Source: JAYWIG01 sp043789035 (GTDB lineage Bacteria > Pseudomonadota > Gammaproteobacteria > Burkholderiales > Burkholderiaceae_E). From it: a stretch of DNA of 5,660 nucleotides. Position numbers and translations under genes: made by a program. The notes under the pieces are model-generated. The model was given only the letters and a program-made list of their open reading frames with translations, did no database searches and was not told the DNA's origin. Positions 1 to 5,660 of this stretch are shown here, piece after piece. The stretch spans positions 1 through 5,660 of the forward strand of contig JAYWIG010000371.1 in the NCBI GenBank assembly GCA_043789035.1, written 5' to 3'. Every line of letters begins with the position of its first letter. Within the stretch, counting starts at the first letter, position 1.

Positions 1-472
1 AGACATTCATCTAGACGCAAGCGCTGCCATGATGGGTTGCGAGATACTGGTTCTGGGCAGAAAGGACTATGGCGAAAGCTACCAAACCGGCGAGTTTAAG
101 CAGGCTTTGCACCTTTATCGTGCAGATCGTTTAATTTGGTCAGATAATAGTTTGATTCGTAGCGATTGGCTAAGCTTAGATTCGTCGCTTAAGCGCTATC
201 ATGTGAGTGGCGTTTTTTGGGTCAGCGCACCGGCTGAAATTTTAAGTAAGATTAGCGAAAATGATGTGGGTGAGTTGGAAGTTACAGCCAGCAATTTTGT
301 TGATGGCTTCGGGGTGCTAGGCGTCAGCCGAGTAGCGCCAACATTGCTGCTAGTTCGCGGTGTTGCGATGAGCCCAGAAAAGTTACGAAATGCGTTTTTG
401 TCGATTTGGCAAAAGTTGCGCCCAGTTGTTTTACAACGTGATGCTGTTGTACCGAGAATTTGGAATACATGA
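1..472 (+). CDS. ureD: Urease accessory protein UreD, C-terminal part (5' end outside window)
   Basis: UreD is the scaffold that binds the UreABC apoenzyme and recruits UreF and UreG for nickel insertion in the cytoplasm. The frame is open from base 2, so the gene runs in from upstream. About 156 C-terminal residues are visible, where full-length UreD is usually around 270-290. Recognisable family features are the segment MGCEILVLGR followed by a GE and a TGEF (a version of the UreD 'G-EI--LGR---GE' motif) and the closing RPVVLQRDAVVPRIWNT, which is very like the usual UreD C-terminus. The ATG at 29 lies inside the conserved domain and should not be taken as the start. The stop TGA is at 470-472, 19 bases before ureA, which fits co-transcription. 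No frameshift or internal stop is seen. Identity is secure from the motifs and from the position directly upstream of ureA. Confidence 0.93.
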   Translation, partial: DIHLDASAAMMGCEILVLGRKDYGESYQTGEFKQALHLYRADRLIWSDNSLIRSDWLSLDSSLKRYHVSGVFWVSAPAEILSKISENDVGELEVTASNFVDGFGVLGVSRVAPTLLLVRGVAMSPEKLRNAFLSIWQKLRPVVLQRDAVVPRIWNT

Positions 473-491
473 TTTCTAAGAGGGTTTTCGT

Positions 492-794
492 ATGGAATTA
501 ACACCAAGAGAAAAAGATAAGCTGCTGATTTTTACGGCAGCTTTGTTAGCCGAACGTCGTAGGGGCCGTGGCTTAAAGCTGAACTACCCAGAATCAATCG
601 CATTCATTACTGCGGCGATTATGGAAGGTGCCCGTGACGGCAGAACCGTGGCTGATTTGATGTCATACGGCAAAACATTGTTGAAGCGCGAAGACGTGAT
701 GGACGGTGTTGCCGAAATGATCCCTGAAATTCAAGCTGAAGCCACCTTTCCGGACGGCACTAAGCTTGTGACAGTTCATCAACCGATTGTTTAA
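492..794 (+). CDS. ureA: Urease gamma subunit
   Basis: Smallest structural subunit of urease (urea amidohydrolase), part of the (alpha-beta-gamma)3 cytoplasmic enzyme. The product is 100 residues, the canonical length for a free-standing gamma subunit. It starts MELTPREKDKLLIFTAALLA, then carries ERRRGRGLKLNYPESIAFI and EGARDGRTVADLM, and ends with the near-invariant ATFPDGTKLVTVHQPIV. The start is supported by the match to the family N-terminus and by a purine-rich ribosome binding site, AAGAGGG at 478-484, seven bases upstream. It is not fused to the beta subunit, unlike in Helicobacter, and lies 17 bases before ureB. Nothing unusual is seen in the protein. Confidence 0.98.
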   Translation: MELTPREKDKLLIFTAALLAERRRGRGLKLNYPESIAFITAAIMEGARDGRTVADLMSYGKTLLKREDVMDGVAEMIPEIQAEATFPDGTKLVTVHQPIV

Positions 795-811
795 TAGGCA
801 GGAGCGTACCC

Positions 812-1216
812 ATGATTCCCGGTGAAATCATTGCGGCCTCTGGCCAAATATTAATAAACGAGGGTAGGGCAGTGCTCTCAATCGAAGTGAGCAACTCTGG
901 CGATCGGCCAATTCAAGTTGGTTCGCATTATCACTTTGCTGAAACTAACCCAGCTTTAAAGTTTGATCGAAAGTTGGCGACGGGAACCCGATTGAACATT
1001 GCCTCGGGCACAGCGGTTCGCTTTGAGCCGGGCCAGTCACGCACTGTAGAGCTTGTGCAGTATGCGGGTAAGCGAGAGGTTTACGGGTTTAACGGTTTGG
1101 TGATGGGGCCGCTGAAAAAGATGACAACTAAGGTGACAACTAAGGTGACAACTAAGGTGACAATTAAGGCCGCCTCTAAAAAAATAGCTAGACCTAAAGC
1201 AGGTGCAAAGAAATGA
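812..1216 (+). CDS. ureB: Urease beta subunit with lysine-rich C-terminal repeat tail
   Basis: Second structural subunit of urease; it packs against UreC and UreA and carries no catalytic residues itself. The product is 134 residues. Residues 1-101 are a standard beta subunit: MIPGEII, GDRPIQVGSHYHF (about 30-42), FDR (51-53), RLNIASGTAVRFEPGQ (60-75) and YGFNGLVMGPL (91-101). Free-standing UreB usually ends soon after this last motif, at about 100-106 residues. Here some 33 more residues follow (102-134): four tandem tetrapeptides of MTTK/VTTK/VTIK type, then a segment rich in Ala and Lys. The tail has eleven Lys, one Arg and no acidic residue. The ribosome binding site AGGAG at 800-804 is seven bases before the ATG. 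The stop TGA overlaps the ureC start (ATGA, 1213-1216), implying translational coupling. The tail could affect oligomer assembly or surface binding; that is inference only. Confidence 0.97.
   Translation: MIPGEIIAASGQILINEGRAVLSIEVSNSGDRPIQVGSHYHFAETNPALKFDRKLATGTRLNIASGTAVRFEPGQSRTVELVQYAGKREVYGFNGLVMGPLKKMTTKVTTKVTTKVTIKAASKKIARPKAGAKK
1121..1168 (+). repeat. 12-bp tandem repeat, four units, inside the 3' end of ureB
   Basis: Four head-to-tail 12-bp units with consensus GTGACAACTAAG. Unit 1 (1121-1132) differs only in its first base (A); units 2 (1133-1144) and 3 (1145-1156) are identical; unit 4 (1157-1168) has one C-to-T change at 1164. The units are in frame and encode MTTK, VTTK, VTTK and VTIK. 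Since the period is a multiple of three, gain or loss of units would change the UreB tail by four residues without a frameshift. The unit junctions also create AGGTGA, complementary to the 3' end of 16S rRNA, at 1131-1136, 1143-1148 and 1155-1160. Confidence 0.95.
1201..1205 (+). promoter_or_regulatory. Ribosome binding site of ureC within ureB
   Basis: AGGTG lies seven bases before the ureC ATG, inside the last codons of ureB. It supports initiation at 1213 and coupling of the two genes through the ATGA overlap. Confidence 0.6.
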
Positions 1217-2937
1217 GCGTAAACAAAAATACTAGCCAGAAAACCATCGATAGACGTGCTTATGCTGAGCAATATGGCCCGACCACTGGCGACAGAGTAC
1301 GCCTCGCCGATACCGACTTGTTCATTGAAGTTGAAAAGGATTACACAACCTACGGCGAAGAAGTGAAGTTCGGAGGTGGCAAGGTGATTCGTGATGGTAT
1401 GGGCCAGTCGCAGGTGTCGTCGAAGTATGCGGTCGATACCGTGATCACAAACGCACTGATCGTCGATCACTGGGGTATTGTGAAAGCCGACATCGGTATT
1501 AAAGGTGGTCGGATATTTGGTATTGGTAAGGCAGGCAACCCGGATGTACAGCCCGGTATTGATCTCATCATTGGTCCATCGACTGAAGTGATTGCCGGTG
1601 AGGGCATGATTGTGACTGCTGGTGGTATCGATACCCATATTCATTTCATTTGCCCGCAGCAAATTGATGAGGCGTTGAACTCGGGCGTAACCACGATGTT
1701 TGGTGGCGGTACTGGCCCCGCGGCCGGAACTAACGCTACTACCTGCACGCCAGGCCCATGGCATATAGCGCGTATGTTACAGGCCGCCGAAGGCTTGCCG
1801 ATGAACCTTGGGTTTATGGGCAAGGGCAATGCCAGTTTGCCGATTGCGCTACAAGAGCAAATCAAGGCCGGTGCCATTGGTTTGAAGTTACATGAGGATT
1901 GGGGAACCACCCCCGCCGCAATTGATTGCTGCTTAAGCGTTGCTGACGCGATGGACATTCAAGTGGCGATTCATACCGATACCTTGAATGAATCAGGCTT
2001 TGTTGAAGCCACGATGAAAGCCTTTAAAGGCCGCACGATTCATAGCTTTCATACCGAAGGCGCAGGCGGTGGCCATGCGCCCGATATTCTGAAAGTGATT
2101 GGGTTAAGCAATGTGTTGCCTTCATCAACCAACCCAACTCGCCCGTACACGATTAACACGGTGGACGAGCATTTAGACATGCTGATGGTGTGCCATCACC
2201 TAGATGCCTCGATTGCTGAAGACGTGGCTTTTGCGGAAAGTCGTATTCGTCGCGAAACCATTGCCGCTGAAGATATCTTGCATGACTTAGGTGCAATCTC
2301 GATGATGAGTTCTGATAGCCAAGCGATGGGCCGCGTCGGTGAGGTAATTATTCGTACCTGGCAAACCGCGCATAAGATGAAAGCTCAGCGAGGCTCACTT
2401 CTTGGCGATGGCCCAGCAGATAATAAGCGCGTGAAGCGCTACTTAGCGAAGTACACGATTAACCCGGCAATTACCCATGGCATCTCACACGAAGTAGGGT
2501 CGATTGAAAAGGGTAAGTTGGCCGATCTTGTTTTATGGCGGCCGGCTTTCTTTGGCGTGAAGCCGACGATGGTGGTAAAAGCCGGTTCGATTATCACTGC
2601 GGCCATGGGTGACCCGAACGCGTCGATTCCAACGCCGCAGCCAGTGCACATGCGCCCTATGTTTGCTAGCTACGGTAAAGCGCTTTCGGCCAGCTGCATG
2701 ACGTTTCTCTCACAAGCGGCCATCAAAGGCAAGGTGCCAGATAAGCTGGGTCTTGAGCGCATGATTGGCACGGTGAAAGGCACTCGCAAGGTACAAAAGA
2801 AGCACATGATTCATAATTTCTATGTACCAAAAATTACTGTCGACCCTCAAAACTATCAGGTACATGCCGACGGTGTTCTGTTAGCCTGCGAACCTGCCAA
2901 AGTATTGCCAATGGCACAACGTTACTTCCTTTTTTAG
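1213..2937 (+). CDS. ureC: Urease alpha (catalytic) subunit
   Basis: Catalytic subunit of urease (EC 3.5.1.5), an amidohydrolase-fold enzyme with a dinuclear nickel centre that hydrolyses urea to ammonia and carbamate. The product is 574 residues, against about 567 for the Klebsiella aerogenes protein. The extra length is a short N-terminal extension (MSVNKNTSQK before RRAYAEQYGPTTGDRVRLAD), so known active-site positions are shifted by eight. All are present: nickel ligands His142 and His144 in GGIDTHIHF, the carbamylated Lys225 and substrate-contacting His227 in GLKLHEDWG, ligands His254 (AIHTDTLNE) and His280 (HTEGAGGGH), the flap Cys327-His328 in MVCHHLD, Arg344, and the nickel ligand Asp368 in MMSSDSQAMGR. 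The C-terminus AQRYFLF is also typical. The start overlaps the ureB stop and no other plausible start exists nearby. The enzyme should be active once loaded with nickel by the downstream accessory proteins. Confidence 0.99.
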   Translation: MSVNKNTSQKTIDRRAYAEQYGPTTGDRVRLADTDLFIEVEKDYTTYGEEVKFGGGKVIRDGMGQSQVSSKYAVDTVITNALIVDHWGIVKADIGIKGGRIFGIGKAGNPDVQPGIDLIIGPSTEVIAGEGMIVTAGGIDTHIHFICPQQIDEALNSGVTTMFGGGTGPAAGTNATTCTPGPWHIARMLQAAEGLPMNLGFMGKGNASLPIALQEQIKAGAIGLKLHEDWGTTPAAIDCCLSVADAMDIQVAIHTDTLNESGFVEATMKAFKGRTIHSFHTEGAGGGHAPDILKVIGLSNVLPSSTNPTRPYTINTVDEHLDMLMVCHHLDASIAEDVAFAESRIRRETIAAEDILHDLGAISMMSSDSQAMGRVGEVIIRTWQTAHKMKAQRGSLLGDGPADNKRVKRYLAKYTINPAITHGISHEVGSIEKGKLADLVLWRPAFFGVKPTMVVKAGSIITAAMGDPNASIPTPQPVHMRPMFASYGKALSASCMTFLSQAAIKGKVPDKLGLERMIGTVKGTRKVQKKHMIHNFYVPKITVDPQNYQVHADGVLLACEPAKVLPMAQRYFLF

Positions 2938-2939
2938 GA
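2936..2939 (+). promoter_or_regulatory. Ribosome binding site overlapping the ureC stop, decides the next start
   Basis: AGGA overlaps the ureC TAG stop (2935-2937). It is two bases from the ATG at 2942 but five bases from the ATG at 2945, so the second ATG is the better start for the following gene. Confidence 0.5.
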
Positions 2940-2944
2940 CTATG

Positions 2945-3808
2945 ATGAAAAAAACTCTTTTTGCTATTTCGTGCTTTTTGGCTTTTGGCTCGCAAGCTCA
3001 GGCTGCCTGCTTAACTGATGATCAGGCAGTTGCAATGGTCGATAACTTTCTCGACAGAAAACCTGCTGTGACGCCGGAAGGCATGAGTGAAGCTGACGGC
3101 GTTTGCAGTCGCACCAAGTTCAATAACCTTATTGCCATGCATATGGGTAAGCCAGTAGGTTACAAAGCTGGCTTAACCAACCCGGCTGTGCAAAAACGCT
3201 TTAACTACGATAAGCCAGTACGAGGTACTTTGTACGCCAATATGCTTCTCGACGATGGTGCTGTAGTAGATGCCGCATTCGGCGCACGTGCATTGTTCGA
3301 AGCTGATCTACTAGTTCGCGTGAAAGATGTTGAAGCACTAAAGAATGCCAAAACTCCAATGGATGTGCTGCGGGCCATTGACCAAGTGATTCCTTTCATT
3401 GAGCTGCCCGATTTAGTGGTTGAAGCGCCACCAAAATTAAATGGCCCAGCCATCAATGCGATTAATGTTGGTGCTCGTTTAGGTGTGATGGGTAAAGCCA
3501 TTGCTGTGCCAACTACGCGTGCTGAGCGTTTCGCAATGCATGATGGTTTGCGCGACATGATCGTGACGGTGGCCGATGGCACCGGTGAGATTGGTCGCGG
3601 CAAGGGCAGCGATATTCTTGAGCATCCGCTGAACGCTGTGATTTGGTTGGTCGCCGATTTAGCGAAAGAAAACTTGTCGTTAAAGGCAGGTGATCTTGTG
3701 AGTTTGGGTTCGTTTTCGCCGTTGTTCCCGCCGAAGGCTGGTCAAAAAGCAGTTGTGAACTACCAAGGCTTGCCCGGTGCAACTGGCGTGAGCGTAAGTT
3801 TTCGATGA
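2945..3808 (+). CDS. Exported fumarylacetoacetate hydrolase / 2-keto-4-pentenoate hydratase family protein
   Basis: A 287-residue protein that is not part of the classical urease set. Residues 1-20 form a Sec signal peptide: MKK, the hydrophobic core TLFAISCFLAF, then SQAQA with likely signal peptidase I cleavage after Ala20. Cys22 follows QAA, a poor lipobox, so a soluble periplasmic protein is more likely than a lipoprotein. The mature part resembles the MhpD/FAH fold: GYKAGLTNPAVQKRF (72-86, with Lys74), FEADLLVRV (118-126) and FIELPDLV (151-158), where Glu119, Asp121 and Glu153 occupy the places of the acidic divalent-metal ligands, then HPLNAVIWL (227-235) and LKAGDLVSLGSFSPLFPPKAG (246-266). 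Mature Cys22 and Cys54 could form a disulfide. Family members hydrate or cleave C-C bonds of keto acids using Mg or Mn; the substrate here is unknown. The gene follows ureC by seven bases and overlaps ureE by four (ATGA), so it is embedded in the operon. The ATG at 2942 is an alternative start adding one Met. Confidence 0.85.
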   Translation: MKKTLFAISCFLAFGSQAQAACLTDDQAVAMVDNFLDRKPAVTPEGMSEADGVCSRTKFNNLIAMHMGKPVGYKAGLTNPAVQKRFNYDKPVRGTLYANMLLDDGAVVDAAFGARALFEADLLVRVKDVEALKNAKTPMDVLRAIDQVIPFIELPDLVVEAPPKLNGPAINAINVGARLGVMGKAIAVPTTRAERFAMHDGLRDMIVTVADGTGEIGRGKGSDILEHPLNAVIWLVADLAKENLSLKAGDLVSLGSFSPLFPPKAGQKAVVNYQGLPGATGVSVSFR

Positions 3809-4290
3809 GCAGTGCTGCGGTGGAGCTTGTTGAGTTATCGCGAATCACTCAGCCAGAGCAAGCCCACACCGTACCAGTCTCCGATATCAGCGCAACCGTA
3901 ACGTTGCCTTTCGACCTGCGCTGCCGAACTCGTTTACGAGCATTGCTCAGTACTGGTGAAGATGCAGCCATTGTGTTGCCTAGGGGGGGCATGATTCGCG
4001 GCGGTTCCATACTGCATTCATCCGATGGTAAACACGCTGTGCGGGTAATCGCTGCTGACGAAGAATTGTTAGAAGTGCAAGCCGAAGATGCCTTCGGTTT
4101 ACTACGCGCCGCCTATCACCTAGGTAACAGGCACGTGCAGTTGCAAGTGCTACCCGGTTCGCTTCGATTGCCTTATGACTATGTGCTTGCCGATATGGTA
4201 GTGCGTATGGGGGCCAAAGCAGCAAAGATACTTGCGCCATTCGACCCTGAGCCGGGTGCGTACAGTGCTGGTGGCCATCATCATGCATAA
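3805..4290 (+). CDS. ureE: Urease accessory protein UreE, nickel metallochaperone
   Basis: UreE is a cytoplasmic dimer that binds nickel and passes it to UreG for urease activation. The product is 161 residues. The N-terminal peptide-binding domain contains LPFDLRCRTRLRALL (34-48) and LPRGGMIRGGSIL (58-70). The metal-binding domain carries YHLGNRHVQLQV (104-115); His110 corresponds to the interface nickel ligand His96 of Klebsiella aerogenes UreE. Typical ending motifs LPYDYVLADMVVRMGA (122-137) are present. The C-terminus GGHHHA has only three His, far short of the long His-rich tail of Klebsiella UreE, so nickel storage capacity is probably limited. The start overlaps the stop of the exported protein gene by ATGA, without a convincing ribosome binding site of its own, suggesting coupled translation. 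A run of seven G occurs at 3983-3989 within the gene; the frame across it is intact. Confidence 0.95.
   Translation: MSSAAVELVELSRITQPEQAHTVPVSDISATVTLPFDLRCRTRLRALLSTGEDAAIVLPRGGMIRGGSILHSSDGKHAVRVIAADEELLEVQAEDAFGLLRAAYHLGNRHVQLQVLPGSLRLPYDYVLADMVVRMGAKAAKILAPFDPEPGAYSAGGHHHA
4270..4274 (+). promoter_or_regulatory. Ribosome binding site of ureF within the ureE tail codons
   Basis: GGTGG lies eight bases before the ATG at 4283 and sits in the Gly-Gly codons just before the His codons of ureE. It supports 4283 rather than the upstream in-frame ATG at 4232 as the ureF start. Confidence 0.5.
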
Positions 4291-4966
4291 GATTGAAGCC
4301 TTGCCTTCATGGACAACGGGCTTGTTGCAACTTGCGTCACCAGTGTTACCGATAGGTGCATTTAGTTATTCGCAAGGTTTAGAGCAAGCCAATGCGCAGG
4401 GTTGGGTGCTTGATGAAGCGGGTGCTGGGAATTGGATTGCGTCTCAATGGCGATGCACTTTTGCGCCACGTGAATTGAGGGCCTTGCAAGATGCGTATTC
4501 GACGAATGACTTGCAGTCATTGCTCCGCATCAATGAAGAGTTCTTGGCGAGTCGTGATTCTGCCGAAGTGCGTTTAGAAACCATGCAGACCGGAAGCTCG
4601 CTGATGAAATGGTTACGTTCCATGCAAGAGGTTTTGCAAGTAAAGCCAGAGCTGCTTGCACTTATTGTAAGTTTAGTGGGCCAGAAATTAACTGCGCCTA
4701 TCGCATTTTCCTTGTGTGCCAAAGCGCAGTTGCTGCCGCTTGAGGCAGCACGATTGGCATGGGGCTGGTCTTGGTTGGAAAACCAGGTGCAGGCTGCCGT
4801 GAAAATTGTGCCGCTGGGCCAAACCGCTGGCCAACGCTTGTTAATCCGTTTGCGCCCCCTGCTGCTAGAACCGGTGAAAGATGAAGATCCTTGGGCGTTT
4901 TCACCACTGGGTGCAATTGCGGCGATGCGCCACGAACGCTTGTACACTCGAATTTTTAGATCTTAA
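4283..4966 (+). CDS. ureF: Urease accessory protein UreF
   Basis: UreF binds UreD on the apoenzyme and recruits UreG, gating GTP-dependent nickel insertion in the cytoplasm. With the start at 4283 the product is 227 residues, the usual UreF length. It begins MHKIEALPSWTTGLLQLASP and continues with the hallmark VLPIGAFSYSQGLEQ (21-35). The remainder is mainly helical and alanine- and leucine-rich, with QTGSSLMKWLRSM in the middle and a typical ending of YTRIFRS. The frame is open further upstream to an ATG at 4232, but that would add 17 residues (MRHSTLSRVR...) not seen in the family and overlap ureE by 59 bases. The chosen start overlaps the ureE stop by eight bases. It is followed by a 21-base gap before ureG. 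Confidence 0.95.
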   Translation: MHKIEALPSWTTGLLQLASPVLPIGAFSYSQGLEQANAQGWVLDEAGAGNWIASQWRCTFAPRELRALQDAYSTNDLQSLLRINEEFLASRDSAEVRLETMQTGSSLMKWLRSMQEVLQVKPELLALIVSLVGQKLTAPIAFSLCAKAQLLPLEAARLAWGWSWLENQVQAAVKIVPLGQTAGQRLLIRLRPLLLEPVKDEDPWAFSPLGAIAAMRHERLYTRIFRS

Positions 4967-4987
4967 TTTCTTAAAACTACTCACCTT

Positions 4988-5635
4988 ATGACCGCACTTC
5001 ATTCAGTTCCCGGCCGCACTAAAAAACTCCCTCCGTTACGTGTTGGTATTGGTGGGCCCGTCGGCTCTGGTAAAACCACCTTGGTGGAAATGCTCTGCAA
5101 AACCATGCGCACCCAATACGACTTAGTGGTTGTGACGAACGATATCTATACGAAAGAAGATCAGCGCTTACTCACCGTTGCTGGTGCACTAGAGCCTGAG
5201 CGCATCATGGGTGTTGAAACCGGTGGTTGTCCTCATACTGCGATTCGTGAAGATGCTTCGATTAATCTAGAAGCTGTCGATCAAATGTTGGAGCTTTACC
5301 CTAACGCCGATATAGTCTTTATCGAATCGGGAGGGGACAACCTAGCCGCAACTTTCAGCCCAGAATTGTCTGATCTCACGATCTATGTAATCGATGTTGC
5401 GGGTGGGGAGAAAATCCCCCGTAAAGGTGGCCCTGGTATTACACGATCAGATTTGCTGGTGATTAACAAAATCGATCTAGCACCACATGTTGGAGCGAAT
5501 TTAAGCATCATGGACAAAGATGCCAAGAACCAACGTATGGATAGGCCCTTCGTATTCACCAATCTCAAAACCCACGAGGGTTTAAAGCAAGTGATTGATT
5601 TTATTCGTGTGAAGGGCCTTTTTGAGCAGGCCTGA
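4988..5635 (+). CDS. ureG: Urease accessory protein UreG, nickel-inserting GTPase
   Basis: UreG is a SIMIBI-class GTPase that carries nickel to the UreDF-urease complex and couples GTP hydrolysis to metallocentre assembly. The product is 215 residues, within the family range. Visible motifs are the P-loop GGPVGSGKTT (22-31), TNDIYTKEDQ (50-59), the metal-binding Cys81-Pro82-His83 in VETGGCPHTAIREDAS (77-91), the ESGGDNLAATFSPEL segment (113-127) and the guanine-specificity NKID (160-163). The N-terminus lacks the His-rich extension found in some UreG proteins. The ATG at 4988 gives a short, family-like leader (MTALHSVPGRTKKLPPLRVG). The 21 bases between ureF and ureG contain no recognisable Shine-Dalgarno sequence, unlike several other junctions in this operon. 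The stop TGA abuts the ATG of a possible next gene. Confidence 0.98.
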   Translation: MTALHSVPGRTKKLPPLRVGIGGPVGSGKTTLVEMLCKTMRTQYDLVVVTNDIYTKEDQRLLTVAGALEPERIMGVETGGCPHTAIREDASINLEAVDQMLELYPNADIVFIESGGDNLAATFSPELSDLTIYVIDVAGGEKIPRKGGPGITRSDLLVINKIDLAPHVGANLSIMDKDAKNQRMDRPFVFTNLKTHEGLKQVIDFIRVKGLFEQA

Positions 5636-5660
5636 ATGCAGAAAATCGTTATCTCCAGTT
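5636..5660 (+). CDS. Possible start of a further gene, cut by the window end
   Basis: An ATG directly follows the ureG stop (TGAATG) and opens a frame reading MQKIVISS to the window edge. An AGG at 5628-5630, inside the last ureG codons, sits five bases upstream and could serve as its ribosome binding site. Eight residues are too few to recognise a family. Genes for a urea or nickel transporter often follow ureG, but nothing here shows that. The frame may also simply close soon after the window. Confidence 0.35.

Noticed and set aside
29..31. ATG at 29 as the start of ureD
   Set aside because: The frame is open upstream to the window edge and the residues around this Met belong to the middle of the UreD family domain, so the gene is cut by the window rather than starting here.
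1081..1764. A 227-codon open frame on the minus strand across the ureB end and ureC start
   Set aside because: It lies wholly opposite two strongly conserved urease genes. Its translation is low-complexity where it crosses the 12-bp repeat (VTLVVTLVVTLVV) and shows no recognisable domain. It is a shadow of ureB/ureC.
3000..3010. Lipoprotein reading of the exported FAH-family protein, with Cys22 as the lipid site
   Set aside because: The residues before Cys22 are Gln-Ala-Ala, lacking the Leu/Val/Ile at -3 expected of a lipobox, whereas AQA followed by Ala is a good signal peptidase I site.
4232..4282. N-terminal extension of ureF from the ATG at 4232
   Set aside because: It would add 17 residues not typical of UreF and overlap ureE by 59 bases. 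The ATG at 4283 gives the family length and N-terminus and has a suitably spaced GGTGG.
4444..4947. A 167-codon open frame on the minus strand opposite ureF
   Set aside because: It is antisense to a recognised full-length UreF, has no family resemblance I can see and no supporting ribosome binding context. It is treated as a shadow.

Overview
The window lies entirely inside a urease gene cluster, with every gene on the + strand in the order ureD(3' part)-ureA-ureB-ureC-[exported FAH-family protein]-ureE-ureF-ureG, followed by what may be the first codons of another gene. The separate small gamma and beta subunit genes, the D-A-B-C-E-F-G order, G+C close to half by eye and the protein sequences all fit a proteobacterium, most likely a gammaproteobacterium. 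The genus cannot be told from this window.

Layout: bases 1-472 are the C-terminal part of the accessory protein UreD, whose start lies upstream. Bases 492-2937 encode the three structural subunits: UreA (gamma), UreB (beta, with an unusual lysine-rich repetitive tail) and UreC (alpha, with every nickel-site and catalytic residue present). Bases 2945-3808 hold a gene that is not part of the classical urease set. It encodes a predicted exported protein of the fumarylacetoacetate hydrolase / 2-keto-4-pentenoate hydratase fold. Bases 3805-5635 encode the nickel-delivery proteins UreE, UreF and UreG. The last 25 bases open a new reading frame directly after the ureG stop.

The genes are packed as one transcription unit. 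Junctions are short gaps (0-21 bases) or overlaps (ATGA at ureB/ureC and at FAH/ureE, 8 bases at ureE/ureF). No gene-free stretch exceeds 21 bases, and I see no internal promoter or terminator. UreABC form the cytoplasmic enzyme that hydrolyses urea to ammonia and carbamate. UreD, UreF and UreG form the activation complex on the apoenzyme, UreE supplies nickel, and UreG uses GTP to drive insertion.

Most of the window is an ordinary, apparently intact urease operon. Two things stand out: the 12-bp tandem repeat that builds a basic tail on UreB, and the signal-peptide-bearing FAH-family enzyme placed between the catalytic subunit gene and the nickel chaperone genes.
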